DNA of 12,028 bases, from the NCBI GenBank assembly GCA_023660035.1, contig JAGXOF010000026.1:1-12028 (forward strand), given 5' to 3'. Source of the stretch: Dehalococcoidia bacterium LH_S1. GTDB taxonomy: Bacteria > Chloroflexota > Dehalococcoidia > SZUA-161 > SpSt-899. The first letter of the stretch is position 1; each line of letters starts with the position of its first letter. The notes under the pieces are model-generated. The model saw only the letters and a list, made by a program, of their open reading frames with translations, did not search any database and was not told the origin of the DNA. Of the stretch, positions 6,155 to 12,028 are shown in pieces. The position numbers were made by a program, and so were the translations under genes.

Positions 6155-6469
6155 ATGACGCGAGTAGTAGTTGATCCCGGTGTCTGCGGCATGAATGCTG
6201 CCATTGAGGTCACCAAGATAAACAGACGGCGATTTAGAGTCGAGGTAACTACAGATTGTGAAATGATAACAAGAATGGGGGAATTATTGACGGATATAAA
6301 GCTGGACGACATTCTAAATCACCAAGTAAACTCCAAGGTTTACCAGTGTGCCTCCGAATGCCAGGTTCATACTTCTTGCCCTATACCTATGGCAATCCTT
6401 AAGGCAGCTGAGGTAGAAGCTGGCCTCGCCTTACCTCGACCTGTTACAGTTCAGTTCCAGTCCTATTAG
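6155..6469 (+). CDS. Small conserved Cys-rich protein of unknown function (DUF6951-like)
   Basis: A 104-residue protein starting at ATG 6155, with AAAGGAGG ten bases upstream; the frame also opens at an earlier GTG (6125), which lacks a good site. It begins MTRVVVDPGVCGMNA and has five cysteines (11, 35, 65, 69, 75). Three form CASECQVHTSCP (65-76), a C-x3-C-x5-C cluster with a nearby His72 that suggests metal or iron-sulfur binding. The overall pattern (DPGVCG near the start, TTDCEMI, then SCPIPMAILKAAEVEAGLAL) recalls a small family I know as DUF6951 from anaerobes, often near corrinoid proteins; that name is from memory and unchecked. It lies 188 bases after the PAC2 remnant, on the same strand as the riboswitch, and may be co-transcribed. 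No signal peptide or membrane segment. Confidence 0.75.
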   Translation: MTRVVVDPGVCGMNAAIEVTKINRRRFRVEVTTDCEMITRMGELLTDIKLDDILNHQVNSKVYQCASECQVHTSCPIPMAILKAAEVEAGLALPRPVTVQFQSY

Positions 6470-6639
6470 TATGGTTATGCCTTAGCTTATGAATTCTTGC
6501 TAAGTAGGAAGGTATGCCTGTACAGGTTACGTTACAGCAATTTGACCCCGAGAACACCCTGGACCCGGAGTACAACACCCTTCGGTGAAACGCCTCAAGA
6601 ATACCCTCTGCGCTCACTAGAACCCCATAAATCGAGGAT

Positions 6640-6668
6640 TTGCATGTAACTCCGCCCGTTGCTATATT
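6640..6668 (+). promoter_or_regulatory. Promoter of tRNA-Arg
   Basis: TTGCAT (6640-6645) and TATATT (6663-6668) with a 17-base spacer. Transcription would begin near 6675, a few bases before the tRNA. The stretch 6470-6639 upstream holds only a weak CTTAGC/GCTAAG hairpin (6481-6504) and no convincing gene. Confidence 0.7.
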
Positions 6669-6680
6669 AGTAAGTGGTAA

Positions 6681-6752
6681 GCCCCTGTAGCTCAGAGGAT
6701 AGAGCGGTGGCCTCCTAAGCCGCGCGCGGGCGTTCGAGTCGCCCCAGGGGCA
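6681..6752 (+). tRNA. tRNA-Arg, anticodon CCT
   Basis: A 72-base cloverleaf: acceptor GCCCCTG with CAGGGGC, D stem GCTC/GAGC, anticodon stem GTGGC/GCCGC with loop CTCCTAA, T arm GGGCG-TTCGAGT-CGCCC, discriminator A. The anticodon CCT reads AGG (arginine). The 3' CCA is not encoded. Stems are complete, with one G-T pair in the anticodon stem. Confidence 0.96.
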
Positions 6753-6790
6753 CTTTCCCATCTGGCAAACCTGCCTGGATATGCCTGCTG

Positions 6791-6817
6791 AATAATGCTG
6801 CGCATTATTTCTTCTTT
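6791..6817 (+). terminator. Possible terminator of tRNA-Arg
   Basis: AATAATG and CATTATT form a 7-bp hairpin with a five-base loop, followed by TCTTCTTT. The stem is AT-rich and therefore weak, but its position 40 bases after the tRNA is suitable. Confidence 0.5.
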
Positions 6818-6892
6818 GCCCCCGCAGCACCACGGTCTTTAAAAACTGAATCCAAAAACCCCTTTGTCAGGGGGTATATGGTCACTACAACT

Positions 6893-7037
6893 TTATGCTT
6901 TCAAACGTTTTGTCGGTAATGGATTTGGCGATACTCCCAGGGCTCGATAGACCTCCAGATGAAACGGCTCCGGGTCTCCGGTCCGCCGCTGGTAGATTCG
7001 CTTGCCATTGTTATTGGTCAGAGATGAAGTCACTCTC
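6893..7037 (-). pseudogene. C-terminal fragment of a transposase-like protein
   Basis: Read on the minus strand, this stretch gives a peptide containing GKRIYQRRTGDPEPFHLEVY and ending ALGVSPNPLPTKRLKA-stop. The composition and the compact conserved look suggest the tail of a protein, most likely a transposase, but I cannot name the family. No start or upstream part exists: the fragment ends where an unrelated transposase remnant begins on the other strand. Treated as debris. Confidence 0.4.
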
Positions 7038-7199
7038 ATAAGCTTACACACAATGAACTTACGGAACTGCGAAAACGGGGCGTATCCGCGGTTCAGGATG
7101 GGCAGCCGCCGAAGTTGGTGGCTGAGGTTCTTGGCGTGCAGCGGTCCACGCTGTTTGGCTGGCTGGCCCGATATCGCCGTGGAGGATGGGGTGCCCGCC
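7024..7199 (+). pseudogene. N-terminal fragment of an IS630-type transposase
   Basis: After ATG at 7024 and an early frameshift (TAA at 7039-7041 in the first frame), the next frame reads LTELRKRGVSAVQDG, then PPKLVAEVLGVQRSTLFGW and LARYRRGGWGA (7058-7195). This is the helix-turn-helix head of IS630-like transposases, where the GGW motif precedes the linker to the DDE domain. Everything after GGWGA is missing, including the catalytic domain. The fragment joins directly to the tail of a small heat shock protein gene. It cannot be active. Confidence 0.7.
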
Positions 7200-7208
7200 C
7201 CCCTTTCC

Positions 7209-7289
7209 CGCTCGATCAACCTGCCAGACGCGATAAACGCCAAAGCTGAAGAGATTAGACCCAAGAAGATTGAGGTGAAGAGCAAGTGA
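7209..7289 (+). pseudogene. Small heat shock protein (Hsp20) C-terminal remnant
   Basis: The frame reads RSINLPDAIN followed by AKAEEIRPKKIEVKSK-stop. In Hsp20 proteins the strand R-S-(I/F)-x-LP and the closing KAEEIxPKKIEVK are separated by about 20 residues that include the NGVL motif; here that part is absent and the two flanks are fused. The N-terminal part of the gene is replaced by the IS630-type fragment. It is a non-functional leftover of one copy, distinct from the copy starting at 7397. Confidence 0.65.
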
Positions 7290-7396
7290 TTTGCCGGCGG
7301 GCCTCCCCGGCCAAACCGTTCTCACCATAGTGTAAAGGGAGCAAAAACTACACCGAGGGAAGCGCACCAAAAACCCAGCAATAAGGAGGTGGAATG

Positions 7397-7653
7397 ATGC
7401 CAGGATTAACTAGATGGGATCCATATAGGGGTCTTTCAAGGATGAGAGATACCATGGACAAGTCGTTCGATGAATCTCTGATCAGGTCTCCTTCCGCGTG
7501 GCCATGGACCGAGTGGAAGTCGACTCTGACAAAGCTGATGCTAGCCTGGAGAACGGCCTCCTTACCTTAACTCTCCCCAAGACGGAGAAAACACGAGCCA
7601 AACAAATCGACGTTAAACCCAAGTCGGTTATCGAAGGTGACAAAAAGAAATAA
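7397..7653 (+). pseudogene. Small heat shock protein (Hsp20) gene with core deletion and frameshift
   Basis: AAGGAGGT six bases before the ATG at 7397 is an excellent ribosome binding site. The first frame reads MPGLTRWDPYRGLSRMRDTM and on to about SPSAWPWTE, a typical Hsp20 N-terminus, but stops at TAA 7568-7570. Another frame carries VEVDSDKADASLENGLLTL (7513-7569) and ends KQIDVKPKSVIEGDKKK-stop at 7653, the end of the alpha-crystallin domain and the tail. The alpha-crystallin core of roughly 60-70 residues is missing between the two parts, and they are out of frame. The gene cannot make a working chaperone. It ends 35 bases from the convergent secA stop; that gap has a 7-bp AGGAAGC/GCTTCCT hairpin (7658-7681) without a clear T-run. 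Confidence 0.75.
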
Positions 7654-7688
7654 ACGGAGGAAGCGCTTCCCTCGGCTTCCTGCTAAAT

Positions 7689-10262
7689 TCAAGTGGCTAA
7701 CCTGCCACAACAATTCTTGTATTTTTTACCGCTCCCACATGGGCATGGCTCATTGCGACCTATTTTTTTCTTTGCGACCCCGGCCCCGACTGCCTGTTTC
7801 TGCTGTGCCTGAGATTCTTTGACGAGTCCCGCATGATAAATGGTCCGGACGATGTCGCGCTGAATGTTGGCCTGGAGCTGCTGGAACATCTCATGACCTT
7901 CTTTTTTGTATGAGGTTAAGGGGTCTCTGTGCCCGTATGCATACAGGCCGACCCCCTGCCGCATATTCTCAAGGGCGGTTAAATGTTCTACCCAACGCCT
8001 GTCTATCGCTCGCAGCATTACCAAACGCTCAAGGATGCGCATATTTTCGGGGCCGACTTCCTGTTCCCGCTCCTCGTAGAGCGAGTCCGCACGTTCAAGT
8101 AAGTTCTCTTCGATCTCCTCTCTGCTCATGAGCGAGAAGTTCTCTTCGTTAGCCTCACTTGGCAATGGTAGTATTGCATTGGCCTCGGCAAGTAACCCAT
8201 TGAGGTTCCATGCATCACCGTGTTCGTCGGGGAGCAAGGAGTAAACGGTATCGCTAATCTCCTTGTTGACCATCTCGCGGATGTTGTGCTTGAGGTCGGC
8301 TCCCTTCAGGATTTTGTCCCTCTCCGCATAGATGCTTTCCCGCTGCCTGTTAAGTACATCACCGTAATCCAGCAAGTGTTTGCGGACATCGAAGTGATAG
8401 CCTTCCACTTTCACCTGCGTGTTTTCAATGGCTTTGGACACCATGGAATGTTCAATGGGGGTATCTTCATCGAACCCGAATCGTTCCATAATCCACCCCA
8501 CACGGTCTCCACCAAACTGCCTCATGATGTCATCCTCAAGCGAAACATAGAATTGTGAACTGCCGGGGTCCCCCTGGCGTCCGGCACGGCCTCTTAGCTG
8601 ATTGTCGATACGGCGGGCCTCATGGCGCTCCGTGCCCACGATGTGGAGTCCGCCAAGTTCCACAACCTTGTTGTGCTCCTCCTGCCACTCATTGAGGTCC
8701 CGGCCTGGGGGATTACCTCCCAGAATGATGTCTACACCACGCCCCGCCATACTCGTGGCGATCGTCACTGCACCTATTCGCCCCGCCTCCTCGATCACAT
8801 GGGCTTCTCTCTCGTGTTGCTTTGCGTTGAGCACTTTATGCTGAATGCCTCTCTTCGTTAGCATCTCGCTAAGTTTCTCCGATTTCTCGATGGAAACGGT
8901 GCCTACCAGGATCGGCCTGCCTGTCTTATGGACCTCTTCAATCGATTTTATGATAGCCCGGAACTTGGCCTCCTCGTTCTTGTAGATGCGATCCGGGTGC
9001 TCTGTCCGCATAAGGGGCTTGTTTGTTGGAATCGTTACCACATCGAGGCTGTAGATCTTGTACAACTCCTCTGCCTCCGTAGCTGCTGTCCCGGTCATGC
9101 CGGCCAGCTTCTCGTATATCCGGAAGTAATTCTGAAAGGTAACGCTGGCCAGGGTTATGCTCTCTCTCTGTACCTTCACCCCTTCCTTGGCCTCAATCGA
9201 CTGGTGCAATCCCTCGGAAAAGCGCCTACCGAACATCAACCTGCCAGTGAACTCATCAACGATCACAACCTCCCCGTCTCTCACTACATATTCGCCGTCC
9301 CGCTTGTAGAAGACGTGAGCCCTGAGGGCATTCTCCATGTACTGAACAAGATAATAATTGGCCGGGGCATACAGATTGGAGACGCCCAGCCAGTTCTCCA
9401 TCTTGGCGACCCCCGATTCAGTGATCATGACTGTCTTCGTTTTCTCTTCAATCGTGTAGTCGGTGTCTTGCTGCAGCCGCGGAACGAGCCTGGCGAACGT
9501 ATAGTATGTCTGTGTGGCCTCTTCAGCCTGACCGCTTATGATAAGCGGAGTGCGTGATTCATCGATCAGGATATTGTCTACCTCATCCACAATGGCATAA
9601 TAGAACTCCCTCTGTACCCGCTGGGAAAGGTCGGTGACCATGCTGTCGCGGAGGTAATCGAAGCCAAACTCGTTATTGGTGCCGTATGAGACATCGGCGT
9701 GATATGCCTCTCTACGCGTCACCGGCCGCAGGTGTGGCCAGGACTCGTCGCCCGAATCATATTCCGGATCGAAAAGGAATGCAGAATCGTGCTGAATACA
9801 CCCCAGGCTTACTCCCAAGGTATGGTAAACAGGCCCCATCCACTGGGTATCGCGCTTGGCCAGGTAATCATTGACGGTAACGACGTGGACGCCTTCGCCT
9901 GTAAGGGAATTGAGGTAAACAGGGAGGGTAGCAACGAGGGTTTTACCTTCACCGGTCTTCATCTCGGCGGTCTTGCCCCGATGCAGGACAATGCCGCCCA
10001 TTAACTGAACGTCGAAGTGTCTCTGCCCGAGCGTCCGCTTGGCAGCCTCTCGAGCCGTGGCAAATGCTTCGGGGAGTAAATCGCCTAGGGTATCCTCGCT
10101 GTTGAAACGCCCCTTGAACTCACCAGTCTTGGCCCTGAGTTCCTCATCGCTGAGCTTTTCAAACCCCGGCTCAAGCGCCTCTATTCTATCAACAAGGGAT
10201 TGCAGTCGCTTGAGTTCTTTCTCGTTAGTATCACCGAAGAGATTGGCAAGTTTCTTGAACAT
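7689..10262 (-). CDS. secA: Protein translocase ATPase SecA
   Basis: Motor ATPase that drives preproteins through the SecYEG channel; it cycles between the cytosol and the inner face of the membrane. The 857 residues contain Walker A MKTGEGKT (101-108), NDYLAKRD (131-138), YGTNNEFGFDYLRD (193-206), DEVD (226-229) with DESRTPLIISG after it, and, further on, MAGRGVDIILGG and LRGRAGRQGDPG of the second nucleotide-binding domain. The C-terminus is a SEC-C zinc motif, GRNEPCPCGSGKKYKNCCGR, with Cys840, 842, 851 and 852, so SecB-type or ribosome contacts are possible. About 20 residues appear to be inserted around 160-185, compared with the usual spacing before YGTNNEFG. The ATG lies two bases after the prs stop, with only a distant GGGAG, so coupling to prs is likely. 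Confidence 0.98.
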   Translation of the reverse strand: MFKKLANLFGDTNEKELKRLQSLVDRIEALEPGFEKLSDEELRAKTGEFKGRFNSEDTLGDLLPEAFATAREAAKRTLGQRHFDVQLMGGIVLHRGKTAEMKTGEGKTLVATLPVYLNSLTGEGVHVVTVNDYLAKRDTQWMGPVYHTLGVSLGCIQHDSAFLFDPEYDSGDESWPHLRPVTRREAYHADVSYGTNNEFGFDYLRDSMVTDLSQRVQREFYYAIVDEVDNILIDESRTPLIISGQAEEATQTYYTFARLVPRLQQDTDYTIEEKTKTVMITESGVAKMENWLGVSNLYAPANYYLVQYMENALRAHVFYKRDGEYVVRDGEVVIVDEFTGRLMFGRRFSEGLHQSIEAKEGVKVQRESITLASVTFQNYFRIYEKLAGMTGTAATEAEELYKIYSLDVVTIPTNKPLMRTEHPDRIYKNEEAKFRAIIKSIEEVHKTGRPILVGTVSIEKSEKLSEMLTKRGIQHKVLNAKQHEREAHVIEEAGRIGAVTIATSMAGRGVDIILGGNPPGRDLNEWQEEHNKVVELGGLHIVGTERHEARRIDNQLRGRAGRQGDPGSSQFYVSLEDDIMRQFGGDRVGWIMERFGFDEDTPIEHSMVSKAIENTQVKVEGYHFDVRKHLLDYGDVLNRQRESIYAERDKILKGADLKHNIREMVNKEISDTVYSLLPDEHGDAWNLNGLLAEANAILPLPSEANEENFSLMSREEIEENLLERADSLYEEREQEVGPENMRILERLVMLRAIDRRWVEHLTALENMRQGVGLYAYGHRDPLTSYKKEGHEMFQQLQANIQRDIVRTIYHAGLVKESQAQQKQAVGAGVAKKKIGRNEPCPCGSGKKYKNCCGRLAT

Positions 10263-10264
10263 CG

Positions 10265-11203
10265 CTACTGAAACATCGCTCCCACTGAGAGATTGGCGTG
10301 GATTCGATGGATCGCCTCACCTATAAGAGGGGCCAGAGAAAGTGTGGTCATCTTTTCGATTTTCTTCTCGTCCGGGATCGGCACGCTGTCGCCAACAACT
10401 ATCTCCTTCAATACGCTGGTGCTGAGCCTTTCTACTGCCGGACCTGAGAGTATCGGATGCGTACAGCAAGCATACACCTCTTTGGCTCCGTGTTCAGCAA
10501 CGGTCTTCGCGGCAGCCGTTATGGACCCGCCTGTATCGATTTCATCGTCCACCAATATGGCATGGCATCCTTGAACCTCTCCGATGACCGTGAGCGTTTC
10601 AGTCTTGTCGTCATTGCCCGGTCTCCGTTTTTCCACTATGGCCAGGCGGGAGTTGAGCTTTGCTGCCATATCACGGGCTATTTTGGAAATACCGATGTCG
10701 GTCGCCACTACTGCCACATTTTCCAATTCTTTTCCTTTGAAATAATCGACCAGTGAGTCAAGTGCTGTCAGCTCATCCACAGGGATATTGAAAAAGCCCT
10801 GGATCTGTCCCGCGTGCAAATCAAGCGTAAGTATGCGGCTTGCACCCGCTACAGTAATGAGATCAGCCACAAGCCTCGCAGTTATCGGAACACGTGGCTG
10901 GTCTTTTTTATCGGTCCGTCCATATCCATAGTACGGAATCACAGGAGTGATCCTCGCCGCTGATGCGCGTTTCGCCGCGTCTACCATTATGAGGAGTTCC
11001 ATGAGGCTCTTGTCCACTGGGGAGGAAATCGGTTGAACGATAAACACATCCCGTCCGCGGACATTCTCCTTGATCTGAACGAAGGTGTTCTCGTTACTGA
11101 ACTGGAATACCGATACCTGTCCTGGAGGAATAACTAAATAATCGCAGATCAAGTGAGCCAGGTCGGGGTGTGTGTTACCAGTAAACACCTTAAGCTCGTC
11201 CAA
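10265..11203 (-). CDS. prs: Ribose-phosphate pyrophosphokinase (PRPP synthetase)
   Basis: Transfers pyrophosphate from ATP to ribose-5-phosphate, giving PRPP for purines, pyrimidines, NAD, His and Trp. I choose the TTG at 11201-11203: AGGAGGTGA ends five bases before it, and the product then opens DELKVFTGNTHPDL like other Prs proteins. An earlier in-frame TTG (11230) lacks such a site. The 312 residues show FSNENTFVQI, the flexible loop GYGRTDKKDQPR, DLHAGQIQGFF with His130, KRRP, and the PRPP loop VDDEIDTGGS (218-227). The loop sequences GRTDKKDQPR and DEIDTGGS differ from the B. subtilis forms but are a known variant. It lies two bases ahead of secA. A plausible promoter is at 11254-11282. 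Confidence 0.96.
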   Translation of the reverse strand: MDELKVFTGNTHPDLAHLICDYLVIPPGQVSVFQFSNENTFVQIKENVRGRDVFIVQPISSPVDKSLMELLIMVDAAKRASAARITPVIPYYGYGRTDKKDQPRVPITARLVADLITVAGASRILTLDLHAGQIQGFFNIPVDELTALDSLVDYFKGKELENVAVVATDIGISKIARDMAAKLNSRLAIVEKRRPGNDDKTETLTVIGEVQGCHAILVDDEIDTGGSITAAAKTVAEHGAKEVYACCTHPILSGPAVERLSTSVLKEIVVGDSVPIPDEKKIEKMTTLSLAPLIGEAIHRIHANLSVGAMFQ

Positions 11204-11253
11204 CGGTATCACCTCCTCCTGGTGGCTCAAGTTAGTTAACGGGCTCCATACTT

Positions 11254-11282
11254 ATATTAGCACATGATACTTGTCGGAACAA
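11254..11282 (-). promoter_or_regulatory. Probable promoter of prs-secA
   Basis: TTGTTC (11277-11282) and TAATAT (11254-11259) with a 17-base spacer on the minus strand, giving a start near 11247. A pair of 7-base inverted repeats, GGGCTCC (11241-11247) and GGAGCCC (11292-11298), flanks the promoter. Confidence 0.55.
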
Positions 11283-11298
11283 ATGAAGTCAGGAGCCC

Positions 11299-11886
11299 CT
11301 ATCTCTTTAGCTCCCTGATTATCTTCATGATTACAGGGGTAATGTCCTTCGAGGTATCGACGGTAAAGTGGTTCCGGTGGATCCGTTGTACCCTTGAAGC
11401 CATCCGTTGATATACGTCAAGGTCAGCGTCCGAGGCGTCTTCGGAGTCAGCCTTTTCACTGCGGGACTGTAAACGCTCTTGCACCACTTCCTGCGGAGCC
11501 TCCACCCGAACGATAACCAGTTTCACAGAGAGCCTATCCCCGATGCTGTACAGACGTTCCCTGTCCCGCCTCACAAGGTTTGTAGCGTCTACAAGGACAG
11601 GTATGTTACTCCTCAATAGGGATTTGACAAGCTCTTCGAGAGCAGAGAAGAGACGATTGTTCTCAGGGCCGGTGTACTGAGGTGAAGGGAACAGGGTTTT
11701 TCGCAGGATATCGCTGTTCAATACCACACACGGCTGTTGTTCAGAAAGCTTGCGACTAAAGTATGATTTGCCGGTGCCCGGCAAGCCACTTACCATAACG
11801 AGAAAAGGCTTTGCTATCGGCTTCGGCAGCTCAGGGAGTGACTCTTTGAGTTTTTGAGCATCGCTGGTAGCACGTTGCGAAGGCAT
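11299..11886 (-). CDS. P-loop kinase of unknown substrate (AAA_33 / COG0645-like)
   Basis: A 195-residue soluble protein with Walker A GLPGTGKS (34-41), LNSDILRK (56-63), LVDATNLVRRDRERL (98-112) and an Arg-rich lid, VVQERLQSRS (134-143). This order is that of the small predicted kinases related to zeta toxins, tRNA ligase kinases and polynucleotide kinases (COG0645/COG4639). The DATN segment replaces a classical Walker B. There is no partner antitoxin gene beside it, so I do not call it a toxin. It lies 95 bases upstream of the prs start on the same strand, but prs seems to have its own promoter. The first 25 residues are Pro- and charge-rich and may be disordered. The ATG at 11884-11886 lacks a clear Shine-Dalgarno. 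Substrate cannot be told from sequence. Confidence 0.8.
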   Translation of the reverse strand: MPSQRATSDAQKLKESLPELPKPIAKPFLVMVSGLPGTGKSYFSRKLSEQQPCVVLNSDILRKTLFPSPQYTGPENNRLFSALEELVKSLLRSNIPVLVDATNLVRRDRERLYSIGDRLSVKLVIVRVEAPQEVVQERLQSRSEKADSEDASDADLDVYQRMASRVQRIHRNHFTVDTSKDITPVIMKIIRELKR

Positions 11887-11889
11887 AGG

Positions 11890-11964
11890 CTACTAATGTT
11901 CCCGACTTTCTACATTTTCAGGGAAATTAGCTACGTTTTCCCGAAATCAGGGCACTACATTTTC
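11890..11964. repeat. Iterated repeats of about 21 bp upstream of the P-loop kinase
   Basis: CTACATTTTC occurs at 11910 and 11955, with CTACGTTTTC at 11931 and a weaker relative, CTACTAATGTTC, at 11890. Starts are spaced 20, 21 and 24 bases, about two helical turns. Such arrays occur at the ends of IS21-type elements as transposase binding sites, or as tandem operator sites. No transposase gene is in the window on this side. The remaining 11965-12028 holds a TATAAT-like -10 for the minus strand (TATATAAT around 11970) without a good -35. Confidence 0.55.
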
Positions 11965-12028
11965 TCTATTATATAAGGTGTGCAGCGCCTCGTGACTTCT
12001 AAGATGTCGTAGATTTTCCTCGCATGTT

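Noticed and set aside
6514..6588. 24-residue ORF starting MPVQVTLQQFDPENTLDPEY
   Set aside because: Its composition is protein-like, but the purine-rich site is directly against the ATG and there is no homology I recognise. Too weak to call a gene.
6858..6874. CCCCT/AGGGG hairpin after the tRNA as a terminator
   Set aside because: It has a short stem and is followed by TATATGG rather than a T-run. The hairpin at 6791-6809 is better placed.
11299..11886. Zeta-toxin or toxin-antitoxin call for the P-loop kinase
   Set aside because: Only the general P-loop kinase motifs are visible, and no antitoxin-like small gene lies beside it in the window.
1..12028. CRISPR array, phage or defence system
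   Set aside because: No regularly spaced direct repeats with unique spacers, no cas, capsid, integrase or restriction genes were seen. The repeats at the right end are too short and close to be CRISPR.

Overview
The window looks like the chromosome of an anaerobic bacterium. My best guess is Chloroflexota, Dehalococcoidia-like. This is inferred from gene content and style: an AroH-type chorismate mutase, class Ib DAHP synthase, a SecA with an extra insert, a PRPP synthetase of the GRTDKKDQPRVP type, and a cobalamin riboswitch. I ran no database search, so the taxonomy is tentative.

Left third (1-5132, minus strand): a compact aromatic amino acid operon, read right to left as aroH (chorismate mutase), pheA (prephenate dehydratase), aroF (DAHP synthase), tyrA (prephenate dehydrogenase), aroA (EPSP synthase) and aroE (shikimate dehydrogenase, cut by the window edge). 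Four of the five junctions overlap by 4 or 8 bases. The aroF-tyrA gap of 69 bases holds a perfect palindrome. The operon is preceded by a near-consensus promoter, an unannotated 31-codon leader peptide with 9 Tyr/Phe/Trp residues, and a strong intrinsic terminator before aroH. This is the layout of ribosome-mediated transcription attenuation, and it is the most interesting thing in the window.

Middle (5179-7653, plus strand): a consensus promoter drives a cobalamin riboswitch and an intrinsic terminator. After them come a strong ribosome binding site with only a three-codon ORF, a PAC2-family gene that lacks its middle, and a small Cys-rich conserved protein. A tRNA-Arg(CCT) with its own promoter follows. 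Beyond it lies a stretch of gene debris: a minus-strand transposase-like tail, an IS630-type transposase head, the tail of one small heat shock protein gene, and a second small heat shock protein gene with its core deleted and a frameshift.

Right third (7689-11886, minus strand): secA, prs (TTG start with an excellent ribosome binding site) and a P-loop kinase of unknown substrate. The last 140 bases hold iterated repeats of about 21 bp that resemble the multi-repeat end of an insertion sequence.

Functionally, the left operon covers the DAHP entry step, two late shikimate steps and the Phe/Tyr branches, apparently tuned by aromatic aminoacyl-tRNA supply. The middle is B12-controlled and partly decayed. 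The right is housekeeping.
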